From contig NZ_JAIQZM010000010.1 of assembly GCF_023333595.1 (NCBI RefSeq), forward strand, positions 72,609 to 136,608: DNA of 64,000 nucleotides, written 5' to 3'. Shown in pieces: positions 46,479 to 55,261 of this stretch (within the stretch, counting starts at the first letter, position 1; every line of letters begins with the position of its first letter). This DNA comes from Argonema galeatum A003/A1 (GTDB lineage: Bacteria > Cyanobacteriota > Cyanobacteriia > Cyanobacteriales > Aerosakkonemataceae). The notes beneath the pieces are model-generated. The model searched no databases. It saw only the letters and a program-made list of their open reading frames with translations, and had not been told where the DNA came from. Position numbers and translations under genes: made by a program.

Positions 46479-49400
46479 ATGGCGAATATCACCGGAACAA
46501 TTGGGAATGATTTTCTTCCTGGCACAGCAGAAGCAGATTCCATCCTCGGTTTCGCAGGCAATGACACCCTGCTGGGTCGAGGGGGAGAGGACACTATAAA
46601 CGGCAACGAAGGCAACGATAGTCTTCAGGGCGACGAGCAAAATGACTACCTGCGGGGTGGCAAAGACAACGACTTTCTGTCCGGCAACGACGCCAACGAT
46701 ACCCTTTTTGGCGATCTCGGCAACGACACCCTGTTAGGCAACGACCGGAGAGACCTTCTGTTTGGCGGCGATGGTAATGACGTTCTCAACGGTAACGAGG
46801 GCAACGATACCCTTTTTGGCGAAGAAGGCCAGGACTACCTGCGGGGCGGCATGGAGAACGACCTGCTTTACGGCGACTTGGGCAACGACACTCTCTACGG
46901 TGACTTCGGCAACGACACCATTCTGGGCGACGAAAACGATGACGAAATTAATGGTAACGAAGGAGAGGACGTCCTCAACGGCAACGAGGGCAACGATACA
47001 GTCCGGGGCGGCATAGACAACGATACAGTCCGGGGCGGCATGGACAATGACGAATTGTATGGCGACCTGGGCAACGACACGGTTTTTGGCGACCAAGGTA
47101 ACGATTCGGTGTTTGGCGGCGACGAGACAGACCTGTTGTTTGGCAACGAAGGTAATGATGCCCTCAACGGCAACATGGGCAATGATACGGCCTTTGGCGG
47201 ACAAGGAAACGATACCATTCGCGGTGGAATGAATAATGACTCCCTGTTAGGCGATGAGGGCAATGACACCCTGTACGGCGACCTGGGGGACGACTCTCTC
47301 TTTGGGGGTTTAGATAACGATTTACTTTACGGCGACCAGGGTCAAGAATCTAATTTGGGCGCGAATGGTAACGACGTATTGCTGGGTAACCAAGGCAATG
47401 ACAGCATTTTCGGCTCAAGTGGTAATGACCAGCTCTTCGGGAACGAAAACGACGACATTCTCAACGGCAACGATGGCCAGGATACAGTTTTCGGGGGGAT
47501 GGGGGATGACTTGTTGCGGGGAGGCAAGGGAAATGACTCCCTGTTTGGCGATCGCGGACGCGATACAATATTCGGCGATATCGGTGCCGATACCCTCACC
47601 GGCGATAGCGGTGGCGAAATTAATACCGATGTCTTCGTTGTCGGTCGGGGAACGGGTGGCCCGGCCCGATCGGATGCCGACATTGTTACCGACTTTCAAG
47701 TTTGTATAGATTTAATTTCATTAACAGGTGGTGTTAGTTACGCCGATTTAAATATCGCACAAGGCACCGGGGCTGATGTTGCTAACACTATCATTACGGA
47801 CAAGACGACAGGCGAGTTTTTGGCCGTCTTGCAGAATACTAACAGCGACTCAATAGACGGTGCCGCTTTCATCCCCAGGGGTCCAGAAAGAGTCAGTATC
47901 GCCGTCACAAACCCGACCACGATCGAGTCTACACCAGCCACAGCACCAGGTCTATTTACGGTTTCCGTACCGTGCGATGTCGATGAAGACCTCAAGGTAA
48001 ACTACACCGTTTCCGGAATCGCTATTAACGGTACCGATTACCAAACTCTAAGCGGTAGCGTCACGATCGCAGCTGGTGCAAAAAGCGCCAATATTCCCGT
48101 CACAGCTATTGCGGATACACTCGTTGAACCTAATGAAACGGTAATAGCGACTCTGACTTCCGGTACAGGTTACGACATCGCTGCCGCCAAGAATACTGGC
48201 ACCGTCACCATTTTAGATTCCACCACTGCCACCACAGTCAATCTTTTTGCTAGCGACCCTCTGGCATCAGAAGTCGGCCCAGATAACGGTCAATTTACGT
48301 TTTTTCGCACGGGAGATACTTCCCAGGCACTAACGGTTAATTACACCCTGTCGCCTCTGAGTACCGCCACTAACGTCACGGACTACACTGCTAATCCCGT
48401 CCTTACAACTAGCACCATTACTATTCCAGCCGGTTCGGCTACAGCTACCATCAACATTACTCCCAAGACCGACAGTGTAATTGAGGGCAATGAAACTATA
48501 GACCTGTTCTTGGGTAGCGGTACTGGATACACTACTGGCCCTGCTAACGCTGCTACGGTGATAATTCAAGATCCTCCCATAGTATCAAGACCAACTGTCG
48601 GTGTTACCGCGCCTGACTCGACCACTACGGAAGGTGGTAGTACTCCCGGTACATTTCAGTTCTCGCGTACTGGCGGCGATATTACCCAGCCAGTTACGAT
48701 TACATACACTATCAGCGGTACGGCCACACCCAGCGGTACGGGCACTCCAAGCGTTGTTGACTACTCAGGATTGAGCGGTACTGTCGGTACTGTCACCATC
48801 CCCGCCGGTAGCAGCGTTTCTTCTTTGATTAACATCACTGCAACTGGTGACGGAACTAATGAACCGACTGAAACGGTGACCGTAACTATATCTAATAATT
48901 CTGCCTATTTTGTCGGTTCGCAGAGTTCAGCAACGCTGGGCATTCTAGACAACATAAATACTGCTTTGACTCCCATGCTTCCTGTTGGCGTTCAGGCAGT
49001 CCGGCGTTATAACTCCGGTGGAGCCTTCCAGAGCAGTCACGCCGATATCACCACTGCGGTGGCTGCCGCTACAGATAACGACATCATCGTTGCCACAGCT
49101 GGAAACTATACCGAATCCGTGACGATCAACAGACCGTTGACGATTCGCGGCCCAAATGCAGGTCTTAGCCCCTCTTCTGGTTCGGGAGTTACCCCAGCTA
49201 TTGTCACAGGTACACCTACTGCCCCGGTTTTCACCATCAATTCTGGTCTCAGTGGCGTCACAATTGAAGGTTTAACGATTGAAGGCAAAGCCATCGCCCA
49301 AAATCTCATCCAATACACAAGCTCTACCGGCAATCCGAATATCGTCATTCGTCAAAATCAGTTTATTGGTACTGGCCCCAATGGCGGGGGAGTTATTCGC

Positions 49401-50039
49401 GTGGACTTCGAGGGTGCGGCAAGTTCATCGGCAACTATTACAGATAACTTAATCCGCGACATTGTAAGTGGCACTGTCACCAGCGCGATCCAGGCATTTC
49501 GGATTAATACAATTTCGATCGCAGATAACACGATCTCCAATCTAACTGGCCCCGGCATAGCTGCTGATTCAATTACCAATGCTAGTAGCGTTATCAATAA
49601 CAACAGTGTCAGCAATGTACGACAGCAAGGGATTCAGCTAGCTGGTGGTAGCGCGACGATCGCTAACAACGATATCACTAACGTCAATTCAAATAACGGT
49701 CCAGACGACGGTGGTATCCGACTGCGGAATTCTGGTTTCGGTGGCAACCTGGTAAGTGCCAACGTCTTCGGTAATACGATCACCAACTCGTTCAACGGTG
49801 TCTCGATCCGTAACGGTGCAGCCATCACCGGCACAGTCACAATCAATAACAACAACCTGATCGGCAACTTAAATGCCGGTTTATACCACGGTGGGACTGG
49901 CGCAATTGATGCCAAAAATAACTGGTGGGACGATCCCACAGGGCCGAGCTATGGAACCATAGGCCGAAACGCTATTAATGGCACTGGTGGTACCATAGCC
50001 AACGTCACGGCCAACCCATTTGCTACCGAGCCCTTCTAA
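46479..50039 (+). CDS. Large RTX / Calx-beta / parallel beta-helix secreted protein
   Basis: The protein has 1186 residues. About 1-390 are RTX nonapeptide repeats (GNDTLLGRGGEDTINGNEGN and many more), which bind calcium. A short link region follows (FVVGRGTGGPARSDADIVTD). About 470-830 are three Calx-beta-like domains (for example AINGTDYQTLSGSVTIAAGA, ADTLVEPNETVIATLTSGTG). The remainder to the C-terminus is a right-handed parallel beta-helix of N-rich repeats (ITDNLIRDI, IADNTISNL, INNNSVSNV). There is no signal peptide, so type I secretion is likely; no secretion genes adjoin. It is probably a surface or extracellular adhesin-like protein. Confidence 0.93.
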   Translation: MANITGTIGNDFLPGTAEADSILGFAGNDTLLGRGGEDTINGNEGNDSLQGDEQNDYLRGGKDNDFLSGNDANDTLFGDLGNDTLLGNDRRDLLFGGDGNDVLNGNEGNDTLFGEEGQDYLRGGMENDLLYGDLGNDTLYGDFGNDTILGDENDDEINGNEGEDVLNGNEGNDTVRGGIDNDTVRGGMDNDELYGDLGNDTVFGDQGNDSVFGGDETDLLFGNEGNDALNGNMGNDTAFGGQGNDTIRGGMNNDSLLGDEGNDTLYGDLGDDSLFGGLDNDLLYGDQGQESNLGANGNDVLLGNQGNDSIFGSSGNDQLFGNENDDILNGNDGQDTVFGGMGDDLLRGGKGNDSLFGDRGRDTIFGDIGADTLTGDSGGEINTDVFVVGRGTGGPARSDADIVTDFQVCIDLISLTGGVSYADLNIAQGTGADVANTIITDKTTGEFLAVLQNTNSDSIDGAAFIPRGPERVSIAVTNPTTIESTPATAPGLFTVSVPCDVDEDLKVNYTVSGIAINGTDYQTLSGSVTIAAGAKSANIPVTAIADTLVEPNETVIATLTSGTGYDIAAAKNTGTVTILDSTTATTVNLFASDPLASEVGPDNGQFTFFRTGDTSQALTVNYTLSPLSTATNVTDYTANPVLTTSTITIPAGSATATINITPKTDSVIEGNETIDLFLGSGTGYTTGPANAATVIIQDPPIVSRPTVGVTAPDSTTTEGGSTPGTFQFSRTGGDITQPVTITYTISGTATPSGTGTPSVVDYSGLSGTVGTVTIPAGSSVSSLINITATGDGTNEPTETVTVTISNNSAYFVGSQSSATLGILDNINTALTPMLPVGVQAVRRYNSGGAFQSSHADITTAVAAATDNDIIVATAGNYTESVTINRPLTIRGPNAGLSPSSGSGVTPAIVTGTPTAPVFTINSGLSGVTIEGLTIEGKAIAQNLIQYTSSTGNPNIVIRQNQFIGTGPNGGGVIRVDFEGAASSSATITDNLIRDIVSGTVTSAIQAFRINTISIADNTISNLTGPGIAADSITNASSVINNNSVSNVRQQGIQLAGGSATIANNDITNVNSNNGPDDGGIRLRNSGFGGNLVSANVFGNTITNSFNGVSIRNGAAITGTVTINNNNLIGNLNAGLYHGGTGAIDAKNNWWDDPTGPSYGTIGRNAINGTGGTIANVTANPFATEPF

Positions 50040-50112
50040 CAACAAGACAAGCAGGATAAGATAAAAGAAAATAGCCCTATTCGATCTTGTCCTGCTCACA
50101 AGTTAAGCTTCC

Positions 50113-50676
50113 ATGACATCTGAGGTTTTAGTCGAAAAGAAAAAGTTGGAAAAACCGCCCTTGGAGATTCATACCTTGGGCGATCGCGTTTTGCGCCAAC
50201 CGGCAAAGCGGATCGCCAAGATAGACTCCGAAATCCGGGATCTCGTGCGGGAAATGCTGCAAACCATGTACAGCGCCGATGGGGTCGGTTTGGCTGCACC
50301 TCAGGTGGCTGTTCTAAAACAATTGATTGTGATAGACTGCGAACCAGATAACCCAGCTAATCCACCAGTGGTTTTAATTAACCCAACAATCAAGCGTTTC
50401 ACCCGCGACTTGTGTGTAGTTCAAGAAGGTTGTCTGAGCATTCCCAAGGTTTACCTTGATGTCAAGCGACCAGAGGGTATTGAAGTAGCTTACAAAGACG
50501 AATACGGTCGCCCTCAAACCCTGATGGCTACTGGGTTGCTATCTCGCGCTATTCAGCACGAAATGGATCATCTCACTGGAGTGCTGTTCGTAGACCGCGT
50601 GGAAAACCGTTTAGCTCTAACACAAGAGCTAAATAAATACGGATTTTCTCCCCAGGCCGTCAAACCAGTCCCATAA
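50113..50676 (+). CDS. def: Peptide deformylase
   Basis: The 187-residue enzyme has all three motifs: GVGLAAPQV (57-65), EGCLSIP with Cys107, and QHEMDHLTG with His149, Glu150 and His153. It removes formyl groups from new proteins using Fe2+ or Zn2+. The start ATG at 50113 is followed by a basic, non-conserved leader. Confidence 0.97.
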   Translation: MTSEVLVEKKKLEKPPLEIHTLGDRVLRQPAKRIAKIDSEIRDLVREMLQTMYSADGVGLAAPQVAVLKQLIVIDCEPDNPANPPVVLINPTIKRFTRDLCVVQEGCLSIPKVYLDVKRPEGIEVAYKDEYGRPQTLMATGLLSRAIQHEMDHLTGVLFVDRVENRLALTQELNKYGFSPQAVKPVP

Positions 50677-50689
50677 ATAGAAAAAGGCA

Positions 50690-50893
50690 GTGATTACAGT
50701 AACTCCAAAAAGCGCCCTTTTTTTGGGCGCTTCCTGTGTAGCAGCGATCGCAGCAGTTGGTTCAATTTTTGAGCTGTCTTCTGGAAAACCAGAACTTGGC
50801 AGCTTAATTACAGGTATCATTTTAGCGATCGCTCTGCCACTAGGTGCATTTTTCTTCTATGCAGCCGTTAAAGACGCTCAAGCGAATCAATAG
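50690..50893 (+). CDS. Small two-helix membrane protein, GTG start
   Basis: The 67-residue protein has two hydrophobic helices (SALFLGASCVAAIAAVGSIF and LITGIILAIALPLGAFFFYA) joined by a short charged loop (ELSSGKPEL). It begins 13 bp after def with AAAAAGG before a GTG start, so it is probably in the same transcript. No family is recognised. Confidence 0.65.
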   Translation: MITVTPKSALFLGASCVAAIAAVGSIFELSSGKPELGSLITGIILAIALPLGAFFFYAAVKDAQANQ

Positions 50894-50935
50894 CAATCAA
50901 ATTTAGATTTCAGATTTAAAATGCCTTTTTAGCTT

Positions 50936-51011
50936 GTAGGGGCTTTCGCATTCGGGCAGAAAATATATCGCTCTCTCCCTAGATTTTCACTCCCGAATGC
51001 TTCGCCCCTAC
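50936..51011. repeat. MITE-like element, family GTAGGGGCTTTCGCATTC, copy 1
   Basis: The 76-bp element has arms GTAGGGGCTTTCGCATTCGGG and the near complement CCCGAATGCTTCGCCCCTAC around an AT-rich centre. A degraded copy lies at 60609. Confidence 0.8.
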
Positions 51012-51075
51012 GATGACTGAATGGGTGTTCTAGTGCCCAAAATTCCCAATCCAAAATCCTTTCATCCAAAATCGA

Positions 51076-52395
51076 ATGACTGGTGACCTTTCTGAGGGAT
51101 TTCTCCGGCAGTTGCCAAGTATTGGTGCAGCTGGAGCAGAACGTCGCTACTCGCTTGACACTACTGACGAGATTGCGATCGGGCGAGATTTAAACTGTCA
51201 GGTTGTTCTCGACTCCAACCTATACGGAATGGTTTCCCGGCGTCATACAGTAATAAGTCATATAACCGAATTTGCAGGTGCCCCGCCCAGCTGGCTGGTT
51301 TGCGATTTGAACAGTGCTAATGGCACTTATGTCAATGGGCAAAAATTGGATGGATGTCGGATCTGTCGAGAGGGCGATCGCATCATGTTGGGACAGAACG
51401 GCCCAGAATTCATCATTGAAGTAAACAAACCCCCCCAAGCAGCGACCCAGGCACCAGCAAAATCACCAGGGCCTACTTTGGGCCCCACTCTAAAGCATCC
51501 TCAGTCAGACTCTGTTAGTTTTACCCAGCTATTTCCGATTTTTTCAACCGGACGGGATCTAACTCAGAAAGCTTACTTGATTCCTGGCATCATCACAGTT
51601 GGATTCGTGGTGTTGATGTTTGCTACTGTAGGTGAGGCGAGAGTATTTAACCTGCTGCTGGCTTCTTACCTAGCTGCGGCGGCTTATTACTTTATATATC
51701 AACTTTGTGGAAAGCATAAGCCGTGGTGGATGCTACTAGCTTGTTCCTTGGCTACCATCCTAATTTTGCTCAGTCCCCTGCTACAAGTATTTATCATTAT
51801 TTTTCGGAAAATTCTGCCAGGAAATCTCACAACAGATGTAGAGGCTTTAAGTTTTCCTATCTTACTCATCCGAATGTTTTTTGCAGCCGGGTTGATGGAG
51901 GAGTTGCTCAAAGCATTACCCGTCCTGGGGGCTTGTTGGCTGGGAGGGCGCTTACCATCCCCCTGGCGCGAACGAGTGGGCGTACTAGAACCACTGGATG
52001 GCATTTTACTGGGAACGGCTTCTGCGGTTGGATTTACCCTGTTGGAAACTTTAGGGCAATATGTGCCTCAAATTATCCAGGATGCGACTTTACAAGTAGG
52101 GGAAGGAGTAGCTGAGTTGGTAGGATTGCAGCTGCTAATTCCTCGAATTTTGGGTTCGGTGGCAGGACACATGGCCTATAGCGGCTATCTAGGCTATTTT
52201 ATTGGGCTGAGTGTCCTCAAGCCCAGTCGCCGTTGGCAAATCATCAGCATTGGCTACCTCAGCGCGGCAGCACTCCATGCTTTGTGGAACGCAACTGGTA
52301 TTATCAGTCCCTTGGTATTGGCATTAGTAGGCGTTTTGTCTTATGCCTTTTTGACAGCAGCAATTTTAAAAGCTAGGGCTCTTTCGCCGACGTGA
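51076..52395 (+). CDS. FHA-domain PrsW-like membrane protease
   Basis: The 439-residue protein has an N-terminal FHA domain: IAIGRDLNCQVVLDSNLYG, SRRHTVISH, DLNSANGTYVNGQKL, which reads phosphothreonine. The rest is a membrane domain with about eight helices. It carries PrsW motifs: GLMEELLKALPVLG (E-E-x-x-K type), LGTASAVGFTLLETLG, and GHMAYSGYLG and SAAALHALWNA with the histidines. PrsW proteins are intramembrane metalloproteases. Fusion to FHA suggests that phosphorylation of a partner guides cleavage. A PP2C phosphatase and another FHA protein are encoded nearby. Confidence 0.9.
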   Translation: MTGDLSEGFLRQLPSIGAAGAERRYSLDTTDEIAIGRDLNCQVVLDSNLYGMVSRRHTVISHITEFAGAPPSWLVCDLNSANGTYVNGQKLDGCRICREGDRIMLGQNGPEFIIEVNKPPQAATQAPAKSPGPTLGPTLKHPQSDSVSFTQLFPIFSTGRDLTQKAYLIPGIITVGFVVLMFATVGEARVFNLLLASYLAAAAYYFIYQLCGKHKPWWMLLACSLATILILLSPLLQVFIIIFRKILPGNLTTDVEALSFPILLIRMFFAAGLMEELLKALPVLGACWLGGRLPSPWRERVGVLEPLDGILLGTASAVGFTLLETLGQYVPQIIQDATLQVGEGVAELVGLQLLIPRILGSVAGHMAYSGYLGYFIGLSVLKPSRRWQIISIGYLSAAALHALWNATGIISPLVLALVGVLSYAFLTAAILKARALSPT

Positions 52396-52442
52396 AGCGC
52401 TAACGCCTTTGCTTTCCTAACGGAAAACGGAAGGAACTGAGT

Positions 52443-53078
52443 TTACCCTTCGTCCGTTGTTTCCAATTTAGCAAAGGCGTAGCGTGCGATCGCCAAACTC
52501 AACCTTGCTTGTTCCATCTTCGATAAGTCACAAAAAGGAACCGATCTCACCGTTAATAGCAACGAGTCGATCGCTTCCGATTCCGCTCCCCGCATGGTGT
52601 AGGCTAAAGGACGAGCCATCACCAGCAAGTCTTCTTCCCCCCAGCCTAAAGCCAGCTGCTGCACGCATTGTACCAAACGCTCTGCCAAACATAAATTAGT
52701 TGACATCAACTCTAGTGCAGTTTTAGCTAGAGCCTCTAGAGATACCTGCGGTATGCGACCCTCAAATTTTTGGCACAAAGCAGCCAATAGAGAGGTATCT
52801 GAGGCTCTAGTTTGCACATAAATTTCTGGAACATTTTCTAACCAAACTTGGTCAAGCTGTGCAAATAGGTTTTGCGTCCGCGCCTGTATATCTGCCTCCT
52901 GCCAATCATCTAACGAGAAAGCCTGTTCTTGCTGGGCAAAATAAGCTTCCGATTCTGCATGGGCGGTATTCCAGCAATAAGTCCTTTCATCTTGCAGAAG
53001 TGCCTGCACTAGATCCTGTTCCGCTTGGGCAAATAGATCGCGAGAATATTCCGAATCCTTAGTTTCACTGGCCATCAT
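52443..53078 (-). CDS. Helical protein of unknown function near CHAT-FHA gene
   Basis: The 211-residue protein is acidic and largely helical (SRDLFAQAEQDLVQALLQDE, LFAQLDQVWLENVPEIYVQT, LGWGEEDLLVMARPLAYTMR). It has no membrane segment and no recognised family. It is 342 bp downstream of the CHAT-FHA gene on the same strand, so a partner role is possible only by neighbourhood. Its tail is convergent with the FHA-PrsW gene. Confidence 0.75.
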   Translation of the reverse strand: MMASETKDSEYSRDLFAQAEQDLVQALLQDERTYCWNTAHAESEAYFAQQEQAFSLDDWQEADIQARTQNLFAQLDQVWLENVPEIYVQTRASDTSLLAALCQKFEGRIPQVSLEALAKTALELMSTNLCLAERLVQCVQQLALGWGEEDLLVMARPLAYTMRGAESEAIDSLLLTVRSVPFCDLSKMEQARLSLAIARYAFAKLETTDEG

Positions 53079-53335
53079 TCAACTCCTGAGTCTACTTTTT
53101 AACCAACGCTGTCCGCAGAGTGACTACACTGAGCTGACAACGAGTTCCGCAACCTTTGATCTAAAAACCTCCGGGAGTGGCGAAGCAGGGGAAGACGGGA
53201 AGACGGGAAGACGGGAATTGCTAAAGCTTTCAAATTTTAGATTTTAGATTTAAAATTTGAAATCAATCAAATCTAAAATCTCAAACCTAAAATTATACCA
53301 AATCCGCAACGATTACCCCCTTTATGTCTCTAGGC

Positions 53336-53365
53336 TGTAGAGACGTTTCATGAAACGTCTCTACA
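53336..53365. repeat. Perfect 30-bp palindrome (TGTAGAGACGTTTCA type)
   Basis: TGTAGAGACGTTTCA is followed directly by its complement TGAAACGTCTCTACA, with no loop. This is a REP-type dispersed sequence in a 340-bp spacer that also holds AT-rich TTTAGATTTTAGATTT repeats. No coding sequence is seen there. Confidence 0.85.
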
Positions 53366-53419
53366 ATGTTTAGGCCAAAAATTCTCATGGGATAACCAAC
53401 CCGGATTTGGTATTACTCC

Positions 53420-55039
53420 TTAAGGATCGATAATAAACTCCCAAATCTGCCCTTGGGAGCTACCAAACTTTAGCTGTATTCCGGTTTCCAAGAGAGCTTC
53501 TTGGTGATGAACTTTTCGCCAACCTGAAGCTCCCAAAATAAGAGTGCCGAAACGAGAAAAATCGCGCAGGAAGTATGTCGGCCCAGCTATACTATCTAAA
53601 GGATCGCCGCGACAAATAATTTCTGCGTGTCGTTGAGAAACCCACTTTTCGGAGATTATCAAGTCGTTTTCTTGCTGGCGGCGTCCCACTCGCATCAGTC
53701 CGCCACGAATCGGCCAGATCTTCGTTGTCGATTCTAAGGGACGCAGGAAAGCAGCTCGTTCGCGTCCTATCCAAGTGAGGGAATTTTCTGGTAGCTCAGT
53801 TATACTTTCTGCCAAAGGCTGAAGCAATTGGCCGTCAAATTCTGGATGTAAATAGAGAACTGGTAAAGTCCAGGCCGGTTGATTGAACTTATATAGCGTC
53901 AGCAATTGCTGCCTAGCCACAGCCACAGCCCGATCGATCGGCATCCGCTCCGCTAAAGCGCGGGAAAAAGCCTTGATAAAGCTAATCGCTTCCTCATCAG
54001 CAATAGCATCGCGCATTGCCAAAACAGCTGGTACGCCGTGATGAAGCAGCACTTCTGCCAAACTGCTGCGTGCGATCGCTCGATCGTTGTGCCGAGCCGA
54101 TTGGGCTCCCCAGCAAGCGTTAAAAACCGCTAGCGTCACGTGAGTGCGAGTCAGTACCTGCGCCAATTCAGTACCGTTCATAGTCACATCAGGCCCCAAA
54201 AACAGCAAGCCGCCGTCTGGTGCCGGTACACCGTGACCGGCATAAAACAGGATGTTGTAAGAGTTACTTTCCAGGCATGAAGTCAGTTCGGCGATAGTTG
54301 GCATAACCAGCGTATCTACAAGGCAGGGTACGAGGGTGGCAGTACCGTTAGGACTGACATTGCCGCTATTTTCAAGAATTTTAGCTAGGGCAACAGCCTC
54401 CTGTTCTAGTTTTAAAGTGCCATTTTTTGAGGTTTGCGTTGGGGCATTTTGTTGTCCTAAAACCAGCAGTATGTTTAGGCTTTGCTCTGGCTTAAGCGGT
54501 GGTAGAGGAGCGATATCGCTGGTAGTACGACTAAAGAGCAATTGCTGAGAGAGAGAAACTGCCTGTTTCCCAGCTTGGGGTTGCATAATTTCCCAAGGCA
54601 GAGTGATTAAGTCTGGGTCGCGAATCTCCAGGCGCAGCCGCAGAGGTTGATTTTGGCCAATAGCGATTCCTTGACTGTGATCGAGACTGCTTTGAATCGG
54701 CCCTTCAAATAGCCACTGCCAGAGTTGAATTCCCAACTGTTGCATCAGACGACCACCATAGCTGGTTGTCGAACCTAAGGTCGAAGATACAACTAAAGTC
54801 GTTGGCAAATTAGCTAGTTGGACTGCTGGCACATGAGGGGCGCAAGACAAGCTTCGCGGGGAAAACATCTCCTGCCAAGCAAGCCAGGTCTGCGTTAAGG
54901 TTTCTGGCCAAATGCAGTCGTGGTGGAGATATCCACCGGGATAGGGGGCTTTTAAAACCCAGATGGCAAAGTGTTCTGCCTCAGCAGCTACCAGGCGAGC
55001 TACGCTTAAGTTAAGGCAAGGACTCTCAGATGGCGACAT
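53420..55039 (-). CDS. CHAT-domain (caspase-like) protease with C-terminal FHA
   Basis: The 539-residue protein has a CHAT peptidase domain (about 130-420) with catalytic His269 in YNILFYAGHGVP and Cys309 in LAVFNACWG. An FHA domain at about 440-539 shows the marks GRRQQENDLIISEKW, VSQRHAEI and DFSRFGT. CHAT domains are caspase/separase-like proteases or scaffolds; both catalytic residues are present, so it could be active. The FHA would dock it to phosphothreonine. It lies between the PP2C gene upstream and a helical protein. Confidence 0.9.
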   Translation of the reverse strand: MSPSESPCLNLSVARLVAAEAEHFAIWVLKAPYPGGYLHHDCIWPETLTQTWLAWQEMFSPRSLSCAPHVPAVQLANLPTTLVVSSTLGSTTSYGGRLMQQLGIQLWQWLFEGPIQSSLDHSQGIAIGQNQPLRLRLEIRDPDLITLPWEIMQPQAGKQAVSLSQQLLFSRTTSDIAPLPPLKPEQSLNILLVLGQQNAPTQTSKNGTLKLEQEAVALAKILENSGNVSPNGTATLVPCLVDTLVMPTIAELTSCLESNSYNILFYAGHGVPAPDGGLLFLGPDVTMNGTELAQVLTRTHVTLAVFNACWGAQSARHNDRAIARSSLAEVLLHHGVPAVLAMRDAIADEEAISFIKAFSRALAERMPIDRAVAVARQQLLTLYKFNQPAWTLPVLYLHPEFDGQLLQPLAESITELPENSLTWIGRERAAFLRPLESTTKIWPIRGGLMRVGRRQQENDLIISEKWVSQRHAEIICRGDPLDSIAGPTYFLRDFSRFGTLILGASGWRKVHHQEALLETGIQLKFGSSQGQIWEFIIDP

Positions 55040-55261
55040 TCAGAACCCTTAAACTAAACCTGACTGGAGCAATTTTTTTAACCAGTTTTTTCTCAGTGTA
55101 ACGGGAAATTGTATACAACTCTCATGACACGAGTGCTATTACTAGCTCAGGCTTTGAGTAGTAACGCTTGCAGAACATGGAAGAGGGTAACCTTTTGCCC
55201 GTTAAGAGTTCCCCCTGTCCTGTGCCAATTTGAAATCTAAAATCTAAAATTTGAAATTATT

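Noticed and set aside
46734..47683. Several long antisense ORFs under the RTX gene
   Set aside because: They are shadows of the repetitive Gly/Asn/Asp codons of the RTX repeats in reverse frames.
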